From Watersipora subatra (lineage: Eukaryota > Bryozoa > Gymnolaemata > Cheilostomatida > Watersiporidae): DNA of 64,000 bases. Both the position numbers and the translations under genes were made by a program. The notes beneath the pieces are model-generated. The model had not been told where the DNA came from, did no database searches, and saw nothing but the letters and a program-made list of their open reading frames with translations. Shown piece after piece: positions 47,454-58,869 of the stretch (positions are counted from its first letter, which is position 1; every line of letters begins with the position of its first letter). The stretch spans positions 4,154,001-4,218,000 of the forward strand of contig NC_088711.1 of assembly GCF_963576615.1 (NCBI RefSeq), in the 5' to 3' direction.

Positions 47454-48931
47454 ACTGTATAATCTTTAATTGAACGCAACGGCGCTATATTTTTCGACTC
47501 TTCTTTTACTGTGGTGGTCTATTGGAGGCGGTGTTCAAATAGAGGTTGGCATTTCGTTTTTCAAATGGCTCATCCAAATTTTGAGAAAATAAATTTAGCT
47601 CTTCTACGGGTGAAGGGAATGCCCCCTATATTTTGTCCTCTTTTTCTGGTGAAGCAATATTAAACCTTTTGGATACAATAAATCTGCTAACTTACCTCCA
47701 ACTTGTCAAAGATCTCTTAATAAATATATATCGAGAAAGTGAGAAATATCTCTACCAGTTGATATCTACTGCTTGCAATTAACCTGCCATGATATTATAG
47801 CCTCAGTCCAGCTTTACAATTTTTTGGAGCTTTCAATTTTTATTTCATTCTAAATTTGAAGACATATTTTCATTTTATATCTTTATTTAACAATGTTGCA
47901 TAAAAACTCATTACACTCATTAATAATGATATTATAGCCTATGTCCTGCTTTGCAATTTGTTCGAGCTTTTAATTTTAATTTTATTCTAAATTTGAAGCC
48001 ATGTTTTTTATATTTAACAATGTTGCATAAAAGCTCATTGCACTCATTGATATGTTTGCTACAGTTTTGCAGCCAAAACTAACTTTTTATGTACAATAGA
48101 AGAGAAGTTACGAGTGTAGATCCATTGTAAGATCAGATTACCGCAATGACGCTATCAAATAACTTGCTAAAAATCGGCAAATTTATAAGCTATATAATAA
48201 TAATCTTTCAAATGCTACAAATATATAATCATGAACAAGTAACTTAAACAAACCATACTTATATTACATGCAGAAACAAAAATAATGCTTTTAAAACAAA
48301 ACTATTTGTATCGTTTGCTCAGATAGCTGCATTCAGATTGTTGCTTTCAATGGAACGAACATCTTCTGGTTGTCCAATACCTTCCACAATGTCTTCTGAC
48401 CTCAGCTTTTTTTCTGCACTGCTGAACTAGTTGCTGTTAGCGGCCCAAACAACATTTTGGCAGAGCAAAACTTTTATGCAACGCATTTAACACAAATACA
48501 ACGTGTAAAAGTTTTGCTAAACGCAGCCCTTTCTATAGAACTAGTCGTTCATCTACCATCATAAATGTAAACCGTTTTTTATATACTGCACTTCTGAGTA
48601 TCAAGAAACAAGGAACTGCTATTAGCCTGAGACAGTTATTAATTATTTTTATGGTGTCACTTTCAAAGTTGTAACAACAAAAAACGAAAAGCTTTGGAGT
48701 TGGGCAACAAGAGAATTAATTGTTATTGATGTAAATGATTCATTATTAATACGATTTTGTGGACACTTTTCTACTGATCACTTGATATTACTGGTTCGTA
48801 AAGATCAAAGATTGTCAGTGGCGACAAATGGAGATCACATTCATTTAAAAGTTGGCGCTCTATTTTTCACCCCTTCTCTTACAGAGACATTCAAATAGAG
48901 GTGGCGTTCCATTAGAGGTTTTACGGTAATT
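47454..48931 (+). mobile_element. Dispersed repeat family B, copy 2 (~1.5 kb)
   Basis: Matches 1349-2844 over its length, with a short internal duplication near 47930-48000. The ends are inverted repeats: left actgtataatctttaattg, right the inverse of attaccgtaaaacctctaat. No transposase recognised. Confidence 0.78.
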
Positions 48932-49051
48932 CTAGTACGCTTGAAGATCATGATTGCGTGAGAGATCATTATAAGTATACTTATAATACTAGTAAAATAA
49001 TAGTGCGTGATTATACATGTAAGTACAATTATTCCTTGCCATGACAAACTA

Positions 49052-49180
49052 CATGTAGCTGTGTGGCCGAGTGCTGGTGCTTCACATCTTTGCCTCCGCA
49101 GAATATACAGGTTTGATTCCTGTGAGGTGCAATCTTCTTTTTAAAGGCTCAAACGGAGGGAAAGACACGACTCTTATTAT
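49052..49180 (+). repeat. tRNA-derived SINE
   Basis: Leu/Ser-like start GTAGCTGTGTGGCCGAGTG and box B CAGGTTTGATTCCTG with a correctly spaced T-stem, followed by a non-tRNA tail. The anticodon arm and acceptor stem do not pair, so it is not called as a tRNA gene. Confidence 0.6.
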
Positions 49181-49481
49181 ACTAAATATTCAGATTAGCT
49201 TAAGTTACTTAAATTCATTGATTAAAGAAACTTAGCCATTAGCAACTACATTATCTGCCGATGTTTATAATCTGTTTTAAATCTTGAGAGAATGTGTAGC
49301 CTAAGAAGAAAGAATTGTTTTTTTAACAATTTGTTTTAGCTATGCATCGAGCTTTCAAATACTGAAATTATGCATTGACCGGACACACACAGAAATAAAC
49401 AAACACCTTCATTTAAAAGTTAGAATAGTAAGTTTTTTATTGCCAGTGCAACGCCATTCATTCACCTAGTATTATACTAAA

Positions 49482-49612
49482 TAAAAACCATAATAAATGG
49501 GGATGTAGAAAAATGGAGGAGGAATCTGAAACATGAACAGTCTAGTTCTAGCAGCTGTTAAGAAGTTTCTGCAATTAGGCAATCTGCCAGAGGCGCATTG
49601 AGTTATCGTAAA
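49482..49612 (+). repeat. ~125-bp direct repeat, left copy
   Basis: Shares gaggaatctgaaacatgaac and aatctgccagaggcgcat, in the same order and orientation, with 57612-57734. The two copies bracket the DPH7-like gene. Confidence 0.8.
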
Positions 49613-49838
49613 AAGAGCAGGAAGCAAGAAGTTTGGAACTGTCACAATGACACCAGTCACATCCATAGGCAAGAGAATCATGGTCCATGTAAGAGGATAT
49701 CACTTCCAGACTGCCTGCATATGTCACACAGATAGCAAATTAAGATGTTGAAGCAAACCCCACATGACTCTATTATCAGTGTCATTGACTATCATAACTC
49801 TATTATCACAGTGCCAATGACTGACCATTGTGTCACTA

Positions 49839-52800
49839 TTAAGGGTGGAGGTGTGCGGGTAGAGGTGTGCGGGTGGAGGTGTGCGGTGAAGGTGTGCGGG
49901 TGGAGGTGTGCGGGTGAAGGCGTGCGGGTGGAAGTGTGCGGGTGGAGGTGTGCGGGTGGAGGTGTGGGGGGTGGAGGTGTGCGGATGGAAGTGTGCAGGT
50001 GTGGGGGTGGAGGTGTGCGGGTGGAAGTGTGCGGGTGAGCGGGTAGAGGTGTGCTGATGGAAGTGTGCGGGTGGAGGTGTGCTGGTGGAGGTGTGCGGGT
50101 GGAGGTGTGCGGGTGGAGGTGTGCGGGTGGAGGTGAGCGGGTGGAGGTGAGCGGGTGGAAGTGTGCGGGTGGAGGTGTGCGAGTGGAGGTGTGCGGGTAG
50201 AGGTGTGCGGGTGGAGGTGTACGGGTGGAGGTGTGCGGGTGGAGGTGTGCGGGTGGAGGTGTGCGGATGGAAGTGTGCAGGTGGAGGTGTGGGGGTGGAG
50301 GTGTGCGGGTGGAGGTGAGCGAGTGGAGGTGAGCGGGTGGAGGTGTGCGGGTGGAGGTGTGCGGGTGGAGGTGAGCGGGTGGAGGTGTGCTGGTGGAAGT
50401 GTGCGGGTGGAGGTGTGCTGGTGGAGGTGTGCGGGTGGAGGTGTGCTGGTGGAGGTGTGCGGGTGGAGGTGTGCGGGTGGAGGTGTGCGGGTGGAGGTGA
50501 GCGGGTGGAGGTGAGCGGGTGGAAGTGTGCGAGTGGAGGTGTGTGGGTGGAGGTGTGCGGGTAGAGGTGTGCGGGTGGAGATGTGCGGGTGGAGGTGTGC
50601 GGGTGGAGGTGTGCGGGTGGAGGTGTGCGGATGGAAGCGTGCAGGTGGAGGTGTGGGGGTGGAGGTGTGCGGGTGGAGGTGAGCGGGTGGAGGTGAGCGG
50701 GTGGAGGTGAGCGGGTGGAGGTGAGCGGGTGGAGGTGTGCGGGTGGAGGTGAGCGGGTGGAGGTGAGCGGGTGGAAGTGTGCGGGTGGAGGTGTGCGGGT
50801 GGAGGTGAGCGGGTGGAGGTAGGTGAGCGGGTGGAAGTGTGCGGGTGGAGGTGTGCGGGTGGAGGTGTGCGGATGGAAGTGTGCGGGTGGAGGTGTGCGG
50901 GTGAAGGCGTGCGGGTGAAGGCGTGCGGGTGAAGGCGTGCGAGTGGAAGTGTGCGGGTGGAGGTGTGCGAGTGGAAGTGTGCGGGTGGAGGTGTGCGGGT
51001 GGAGGTGTGGGGGTGGAGGTGTGCGGGTGGAAGTGTGCGGATGAGCGGGTAGAGGTGTGCTGGTGGAAGTGTGCGGGTGGAGGTGTGCTGGTGGAGGTGT
51101 GCGGGTGGAGGTGTGCGGGTGGAGGTGAGCGGGTGGAGGTGAGCGGGTGGAAGTGTGCGGGTGGAGGTGTGCGGGTGGAGGTGTGCGGGTAGAGGTGTGC
51201 GGGTGGAGGTGTGCGGGTGGAGGTGTGGGGTGGAGGTGTGCGGGTGGAGGTGTGCGGATGGAAGTGTGCGGGTGGAGGTGTGCGGGTGGAGGTGTGCGGG
51301 TGGAGGTGAGCGGGTGGAGGTGAGCGGGTGGAGGTGAGCGGGTGGAGGTGAGCGGGTGGAAGTGTGCGGGTGGAGGTGTGCGGGTGAAGGCGTGCGGGTG
51401 GAAGTGTGCGGGTGGAGGTGTGCGGGTGAAGATGTGGGGGTGGAGGTGTGCGGATGGAAGTGTGCAGGTGGAGGTGTGGGCGTGGAGGTGTGCGGGTGGA
51501 GGTGAGCGGGTGGAGGTGTGCGGGTGGAGGTGTGCGGGTGGAGGTGTGCGGGTGGAGGTGTGCGAGTGGAGGTGTGCGGGTGGAGGTGTGCGGGTAGAGG
51601 TGTGCGGGTGGAGGTGTGCGGGTGGAGGTGTGCGGATGGAAGTGTGCGGGTGGAGGTGTGCGGGTGGAGGTGTGCGGGTGGAGGTGTGCGGGTGGAGGTG
51701 TGCGGGTGGAGGTGAGCGGGTGGAGGTGTGCGGGTGGAGGTGTGCGGGTGGAGGTGTGCGGGTGGAGGTGTGCGGGTGGAGGTGTGCGGGTGGAGGTGTG
51801 CGGATGGAAGTGTGCGGGTGGAGGTGTGCGGGTGGAGGTGTGCGGGTGGAGGTGTGTGGGTAGTGCCTTCCATAACAGGATTATATATAATTTTTCTCCT
51901 TTAACTATGATCTCCAGCTCATAAAACGACGATGGTAACACAAGGGAGTCTTTCTGTTCTACCAATGACACGGTAATGCCATAGGACAAAGCTTGCACAC
52001 TTGTCACTTACTGCCTTATCTAAAATGAATAAACACTTCTCTCTTTACGTCTAAGGATTGACGGGAGTTGCCTCTTCCTATACAGATCCTATGAGAAGAA
52101 TACTAACCATCCGCACATGAGTTTTGAGCATTAAATCATAAAAAATGTATATAGGCTTCTTAGAGAGTTTCTATAAGTAAAGACAATTACCCATGACAAA
52201 CATACCTGTGTTTCCAGATGAGCTGTCAATGATATGGAAACCATTGTGCATGGCGGCGGCTAGTAGTCGATCATCTTTATGGGGTGACCACTTGAGCCTC
52301 CAAACTCCCCCTCCTACGTGAGTGTCAGCTAAGGGTGCCTTCATGCGTCTCGTGTCCCAAAGCAGAACGTGCTCATCATAGCTACAAAAATAAGCACTCA
52401 GATGTACACCGCAATCCTTTCTTCGTAAACTTTTTTGATCACATATCAAGAACTTAAAGGTTGACATGAAACAAAATTCACATTAGAGTTATTTGGTATC
52501 AAAAGATTCACCATGTTTTACTCTGTTGTGTTGTAGGCGCCAAATATGTGGAAATGTGTTTACAAGCTCTTAAAAGCTCAAAAACGAAAAGCCGCCGTAG
52601 ATTGGAATCTCTTTATTTCTCTGACATAGTCATGAAATTTATTTATTGCCTTGTCACGTGATGTTCTCACATGAATTGAAAGGTCAATAAAAAGCTCAAT
52701 ATAAAACTTATCGTAGCACTAGTTTATGACAAACACTTCGGGTTTTACCGAAGACCCCGTATCAAATATAGATGCTCGCTACTTTACAGTTTTGTTTCGG

Positions 52801-55800
52801 TTTGGTCTAATCGTCAAGTCGTAATCTGATCATGTGACCCAATACTTCGCAAATAATTTCTGCAACACTTTTCGATTATCACAAGTGACCAACAGGCTCG
52901 TCATGATTATCAGACAATGATATGTACTCCTTCAAGCTAAGGCTAAAAAATAAAACGATTTTTTACGGTAAGTTATAAAATATCACTGCTAAAAGTGACA
53001 GCATTACAACGACGATAAAACAGATGCGTAAGAACAATAGACATGGTTTTATTGAATGTGGGAAGTATATTTGTGAAAATATTTCGACGAATAAGGTTGC
53101 ATGAAAGTGTAAACAGAAACCATCTACCACAGCTACGTCACATTTGAGCCGTTTTGGAAAGAGAATCCAAACTACGGCGGTCTTGTGTGGCTGCGATTAA
53201 CTGTCCGTTTTTGAGCTTTTAAGAGCTTGTAATCACATTTCCACATATTTTACACCTACAACACAACAGAGTAAGACATGGTGAATCTTTTCATATCGAA
53301 TAACTGTAATGTGAATTTTGTTGCAAGTCAACCTTTAAGCAAGGACTTACTAGCAGCCGTTAATTTGCAGACAAGCAGATCATGATGATGGGAAATGTTA
53401 AACTATTAAAATATTATGATTAAGAATGACCGATTAAAATGATTCATGAACAATAAACCATCTAGAAAAACATTTATTGGAGGTAAATGGGAAGTTTGGA
53501 AATAAAAAATAAAACCTCTGCTGAAATACTGCAAATCAGCTGCTTTGGAGTAAGCTTACATCATACAAAATGACGCAGTCGAATACACATGCCAATGAAT
53601 GACTGAGTTAATAGGCATTCTTGTACACATAGACAATGTAGAATAGGACAAGCCTTCTTACAAATAGATTCTTTACATGTCACAGCTGCAGTATAAAAAA
53701 ATCGGGGCAAGACTCATTGCTGTATGACTGTGTCAGTTATCATCTCCTTCCTGTATGTAAATAAACTAGAGTACCTGCCGCTGATCATCAAGTGCTCCTT
53801 GAAAGGGTGACAGTGCAAGCTGCACACACCTGTAGAGTGCTTTCTACTAGTGAATACTGGTGAAGGTAAAATGCGCGCATCCCATCCTTTCAGCGTGCAA
53901 TCGTCCCCTCCTGCATATTGTAGTTAATATTGAGATCAGCGACTAAATTTAATAAAATCAACATTCTTTGCATCAAACATATATTATACAGTCAAAGCTT
54001 AGCTCATGATCAGCTTAGCATACACAATTTTTTTCAAAACACTGAAAATCTTTAGCATATATCTAATTCTACATTCAAAGGTAGTTTCCAAAATACATCT
54101 GTAACCCTGTACGTGTGTACAGTTTTCCTTCACATAGTTTGGTTCTAAAGTGTTTAAATAATATTAAACAGTCCTTCATACCTTAGTATTTTAGTTTTAA
54201 AACTGTGGATCCGAAGGAGGCAATGCTATTCTTAGAATTATGAGAAATTATAAAAACAACATGAGCAAACAACTTCACAATTTTATAAATAAAACTATCT
54301 AGAAGTTATCGTGAGAATGAGAGGGAAAGTGGAGAGGCTGGAGATGATGATTTTACATAAAAAGCAACACAAATTATATATAAAAATCGCAATTATGAAT
54401 AGGTTACGTTAGCTTTTTGTGCATGTAAGTCAATTATGTATAATTTACATGTACTTACTTTATGTCTAACTATCTGAAGCATTTTATCACTAGACTTTTT
54501 AGCTGCGGAACAAATTAAATAAAACTCAGTGCATTCTATTAGGAATATTTGCTTTAACATACGATATTGACACAGAAATTCAATCTTGGAATCAAATAAC
54601 TTTGCATGTAAAGGTTTGACTGTAATAGTCTATGTACATGTATCTAGTGGAGAGTGAAGAGCATTTCCTCGGCTAGCTCAGAAAAGAAGAATGACAGGTG
54701 GATGATACTTGGTGCATGTATCGATGCAGTGATACCAATACTTTGTCATGGTACACTGACCTGACCAGAGGATATTTTCATTCCAATAGTTAAATGCAGT
54801 GATCCAGGCTTCAAAATCATGCGCTTTCCACTGGTTTGTACATTTAATGCCCTCCACTAAGGCTATCTCACCATTCGAACTGCTTACTGCGATCTTCACC
54901 CTTGGACTCTGGCTGTGAAAAAACTTATGATTTGACTTGCTGTTCAACTGTACAATATGATGACCTATATATCGCACCTACATTATATTTACGCACTTGA
55001 CTCTGTTTGACCAGTCGAGTGAGAGAGCCATAGCGTCCTTCCATATCTCAATTTCTTCCACCTTCACCAACTCAGTAGAATATGCAGAGGCCTTCACTTG
55101 AAACAGCGTGACAAATCCTAAACAATGACAGGAGATGTGACAAAAATAGTCTCAAAGCCATCTGGTTGGCAGGCAAACTAAAAACTCCACTAATTTGGTA
55201 AAATTTAGTCTGTATATTTTAGCCTGTCTGAGTTCAGATGGGCATTTATAGCAGGATTTTAGCCCATTTCTCAATTTCAAATACTTTGTTGTATTTGCTA
55301 ACAAAGTAGTTCTACTCATTGCCATTGTCTTACAATAAAACTAACCTATCTGCCTAAAGGTCCGGCCACACGTAACGAATTATTCGTTCAATCTGACCGA
55401 ATTAACGAATTCCACAGAATTCACAGATTTATTCGGCCGAATATCACAGAATCGTCTGAGCTGTGCATGCACACCGAATTCGTCAACGAAACGCTTTTAA
55501 TTAGCTTGTCAATTTTTTTTAGCGAGCACGATTATAGTAGCTTTGACAAGTGGTATAGTCCAAGACATGTACGACGACACACAATAAAAGTATCGCCGCG
55601 ATATGACTTGATACATACGATGCAATTGCCTATATGCGCTAGAGATAGCAACTGTTTTTGCGACGGAGCCTTCACTGCATAAAAAGAAATTATTGTTATT
55701 GAAAAAAACCAATTTATAGTTTCTAAAACATCTAAAAGAAAATACTGTATTCACGATGAGAAGTTCTTGCCATGGTGAACCAACGAGAGAGAACCAACAA

Positions 55801-57532
55801 TAGCGCATATAAGCAGTTGCATCGTATGTATAAAGTCATATCGCGGCGATACTTTTATTGTGTGTCGTCGTACATGTCTTGGACTATACCACTTGTCAAA
55901 GCTACTATAATCGTGCTCGCTAAAAAAAATCGACAAGCCAATTAAAAGCGTTTCGTTGACAAATTCGGTGTGCATGCACAGCTCAGACGATTCTGTGATA
56001 TTCGGCCGAATAAACCTGTGAATTCTGTGAAATTCATTAATTCGGTCAGATTGAACGAATAATTCGTTATGTGTGGCCGGACCTTTAGAGATGTTTAGTG
56101 CAGGGAGCATAGATTGAAAAGGGTAGACGATTCTTCAACAATACCAGTGAATGGTAAAAACTGGGCTAACAATTACGAATATTGGGTTCAATTATTTGAA
56201 AACTATATAAAATTGTTTGAATGCAACTAAATGTTGTTGTAACTACATATTTTGAAGACAATCGAGCTTGAGCACCTATGATATATTTCTGAACTGGGAG
56301 CCTGCCTCGACACAGACTAAAAACACAGGCTCTAAAAATTTCAAGTACGACATCAAAAAAGCTGAAATTCTACTTTGAAAACAAACAAATCAAATATGCA
56401 ATGTAAATAAGTAAATTGGCTTCAAGGTGTTGACCAGGACGGTGATTAGTTACAGCTAACAACGCTTACCTGAAGCAAAGGCGACTGCTAGAGTCGGTAC
56501 AGTAGTGGCATAGCACCACTTTTGGTCTAGAATTGCTGGACAGTCTACAGTGTCTAATAGTTTCAGTTTTTCTTCTTCCGCTTTGAACAAATATAAACAG
56601 CCCAGCCTCTCTGCGGCAGCTTTCTGCAACATATAGATCGATATCTTGCCAAGCTCCTCGGCAAAAATTACAGCTGGCCTCTACCACTCAATTGAAGCTT
56701 TCCTAAATCTGCATAATTAAGAATTTCCACCAGCAAAGGTGCTTTTGGTATCTCCTAGTATGCTCTAGAGGGATACAATTGATAAAATATCTATCATCGA
56801 GTGGGATACGCGTTGAGAACATTTCATATTCATCAACTTGCAGCTCCCCTTAACACAATAGCTACTCTATCAAGTAGCAGATTTACTAGTAGATGGATTG
56901 TACAAAAACAATTTTAGCATTTACCGAATGCATCTGTTATCCAGTAAATGATCGGTTACAATAACCTATGAAGACAAGATCTTGAGATCTTGTCTTCATA
57001 GGATCTCAAGATCTTACAAAGATTTTGAGCTACCGTTTTAATGATGCATCGACAAAACTTAGCTCAGTTGTCTCCTACCCTCAAGTACCTCAACCAAGAC
57101 AAAAAATTTACATAATTCTTTAAAAACTGTGATGGACACGCAGTCGAAACACAGATGCCACATGCGCGCTCTATACACATGACCCATAAGGATAGGACAT
57201 CCAACAGCACACTTACCAAATATAGGGTTGGCCATCATTAACATTTGCAAGAGTTGATTATGACCGATAGCACTAAAAGAACGATCACGTTCATTAGAAG
57301 ATACAACAGACTGGCAGTCAGAAATTTAAAAAAAAATTAATAATAAATATTTAATATAATAATTATTAATAAATAAATTAATAAAAATACAAACCTCAGA
57401 GCTCTTCAGTTGATATGTACCGCAGACAAGAAGTGTTTGATGTCCATCGGTCGGGCACCACTCAATTGAATCAGCACTGTACTTTGTTTTAAACACATCT
57501 AAGGTTACAGGAGTATTTCCAAGCTGTGCCAT
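49839..57532 (-). CDS. DPH7: DPH7-like diphthine methyltransferase/esterase (WD40) with a minisatellite-encoded C-terminal tail
   Basis: DPH7 (WDR85) removes the methyl ester from methylated diphthine on eEF2, a late step in diphthamide synthesis in the cytosol. Exons: 57532-57395, 56623-56470, 55117-54997, 54912-54761, 53910-53775, 52381-52206 and a last exon 52006-49839. Phases agree and total 3045 nt (1014 codons plus stop). Matches to human DPH7: [12 protein letters not shown] and [10 protein letters not shown] (exon 1), [17 protein letters not shown] (exon 4), [20 protein letters not shown] and GGGVWRLKW (exon 6). The last exon has the expected final-blade signature (ALSYG, then [10 protein letters not shown]). 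It then continues in frame through the whole minisatellite, to a TAA at 49841-49839. The result is a ~670-residue His/Thr/Pro tail; human DPH7 is about 450 residues in all. The last acceptor (gtaag) is weak. An alternative at cag, 4 nt earlier, gives a short unrelated end. The WD40 part is secure; the tail is a prediction. Confidence 0.85.
49845..51858. repeat. 14-bp minisatellite, ~144 copies
   Basis: Unit gtgtgcgggtggag and close variants (gtgagcgggtggag, gtgtgcggatggaa) repeated for 2 kb, with a few length changes. The plus strand is G-rich, unlike the AT-rich surroundings. The unit has no stop codon in any of the six frames. Since 14 is not a multiple of 3, all frames of a strand cycle through the same 14-residue peptide: [14 protein letters not shown] on minus, [14 protein letters not shown] on plus. 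Confidence 0.97.
52454..53338 (-). mobile_element. TTAA inverted-repeat element (family A), copy 6
   Basis: TTAA at 52454-52457 and 53335-53338. The interior is the reverse complement of copies 1 and 5. It lies in the fifth intron of the DPH7-like gene. Confidence 0.9.
55354..56088. mobile_element. Long-inverted-repeat element (family E), 735 bp
   Basis: Starts CTAAAGGTCCGGCCACACG and ends with the inverse. The arms match for about 280 bp, through the block around tatcgccgcgatatgact. The ~170-bp centre is AT-rich. No transposase and no clear target duplication. It lies in the second intron of the DPH7-like gene. Confidence 0.88.
56965..57002. repeat. Perfect palindrome
   Basis: 18-bp arms cctatgaagacaagatct and inverse around tg, followed by a partial third copy (ggatctcaagatctt). 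In intron 1 of the DPH7-like gene. Confidence 0.92.
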
Positions 57533-57611
57533 CCGTCACATCTATAGAAACAACTACATCAGCCTAGTTTGTGCAAACAAAATCTCTCTTGGTAGTTCTT
57601 GAAGATCACAC

Positions 57612-57734
57612 TGAATCATTATAAATGGGATGTAGAGAAATGGAAGAGGAATCTGAAACATGAACAGCCTATCCCTACCCGCTGTTAGAAGATTCTGCAA
57701 CTAGGTAATCTGCCAGAGGCGCATAGAGTTATCA
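57612..57734 (+). repeat. ~125-bp direct repeat, right copy
   Basis: Partner of 49482-49612, located about 80 bp upstream of the DPH7-like start codon. Confidence 0.8.
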
Positions 57735-58449
57735 CCAATACCAACTATATTGCTTGTTGTGTATGCTTCATAGATTTGGGATGCTTGTAGGCAAAACTGT
57801 GTATATTAAACAAATAGACAAAATCAAATTTTTGTAGATACAATGTATATCATGAAATGCTACAAAACATTAAACTTAATATACAGTACATCATGTGTTA
57901 AGGTAATTATCTATTCAAAACTAGAAAAACCTTGGCTATACACTTGGTTAAAATGTGGATATAAACCAGCACAATTCTTTAGGAGTACTTTGGAAATATT
58001 AAGTATTTACCTGGCACTTTTTTACAAATTAAAAACAACATCACACAATATTAAAATGTGCAGGGACCTGAAAATACAATGTTAACGTATATGTTCAAAG
58101 TTTTACAAGTGTCTCAAGATATATATTGCAAATACTATTACCATGTCCTTAAAATATACATAAACAACACAAATCTTATAAAAACCTTTATTTAAGACAA
58201 ACTTCATAGGAAAGGTACATATATCCAAAGAAAGTATGAAAAGATTTGTTGTTCCATCAATACGTCTCAAGGTCAAAAGTTCTACTTCTTTGTTATAATG
58301 GTCAATTCTGCCAAGTTATTTAATATACTCACAATGTATAAACACGTAAATTGAATAGTCCTATAAAGTAGAAATAGTCTGAGTAGCAAGTAAAACTAAC
58401 TATTATTAGCAGTTATGAAACATGCACTAATCTTCGGTCCTAATTATAC

Positions 58450-58812
58450 TCAGTTTGCCCCACGACTAATCTTATCCACTTCAGTCATACACTCCCTAGT
58501 CAGAACCCTGGCATGTACAATCCCTCGTTTGAGTCTTTCTGCAGCCAACTTATTGCCTGCATATGTCGGCCTAATATCTCGACCCAACTCCTCGATTACT
58601 GTCAGCAACGCTGCATATTTGCTTTGCTGATGTGCTAAAGATGTGTCTGTTGCTGATGGTATAGTTTGTTGTCCAACAAAACCTGGAGTTGCGGGCTTAT
58701 TGATTACTGAGGCTGGTGATTTGTTGCTAGCGCGTGTCAGTGTGGAAACAGGAGACGAACGGCTACCGGCGGGAGAGTTGCTATAATCTATTACTTGTAT
58801 ATCATCCGACAT
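58450..58812 (-). CDS. CDK2AP1: CDK2-associated protein 1/2 homologue (DOC-1 family)
   Basis: A 120-residue protein in one uninterrupted frame, close in size to human CDK2AP1 (115) and CDK2AP2 (126). The N-terminal half is Ser/Pro/Thr-rich and low in complexity, as in the family. The C-terminal half carries the conserved helix [15 protein letters not shown] and the block [17 protein letters not shown] followed by VLTRECMTE, nearly identical to the human DOC-1 domain. Family members bind CDK2 and are subunits of the NuRD complex, so a nuclear role is expected. The start was chosen at the first Met of the conserved-length protein ([13 protein letters not shown]). An acceptor-like tttgtag 20-odd nt upstream suggests a 5' UTR intron. 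AATAAA on this strand at 58192-58187 could end the transcript. Whether this is the CDK2AP1 or CDK2AP2 orthologue cannot be told. Confidence 0.93.
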   Translation of the reverse strand: MSDDIQVIDYSNSPAGSRSSPVSTLTRASNKSPASVINKPATPGFVGQQTIPSATDTSLAHQQSKYAALLTVIEELGRDIRPTYAGNKLAAERLKRGIVHARVLTRECMTEVDKISRGAN

Positions 58813-58869
58813 CTTTACTTCGACTGATATGCTACAAAAGATAGGGCAGTGAGAACACCTTCCCAATGA

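Noticed and set aside
49052-49130. Possible tRNA-Leu or tRNA-Ser gene
   Set aside because: Box A and box B are good, but the acceptor and anticodon stems do not pair; better explained as a SINE head.
49792-51873. Additional long open frames (up to 693 codons on minus, 173 on plus) inside the 14-bp array
   Set aside because: Every frame of the stop-free unit is open on both strands. Only the frame continuous with the DPH7 exon has a biological reason to be considered.
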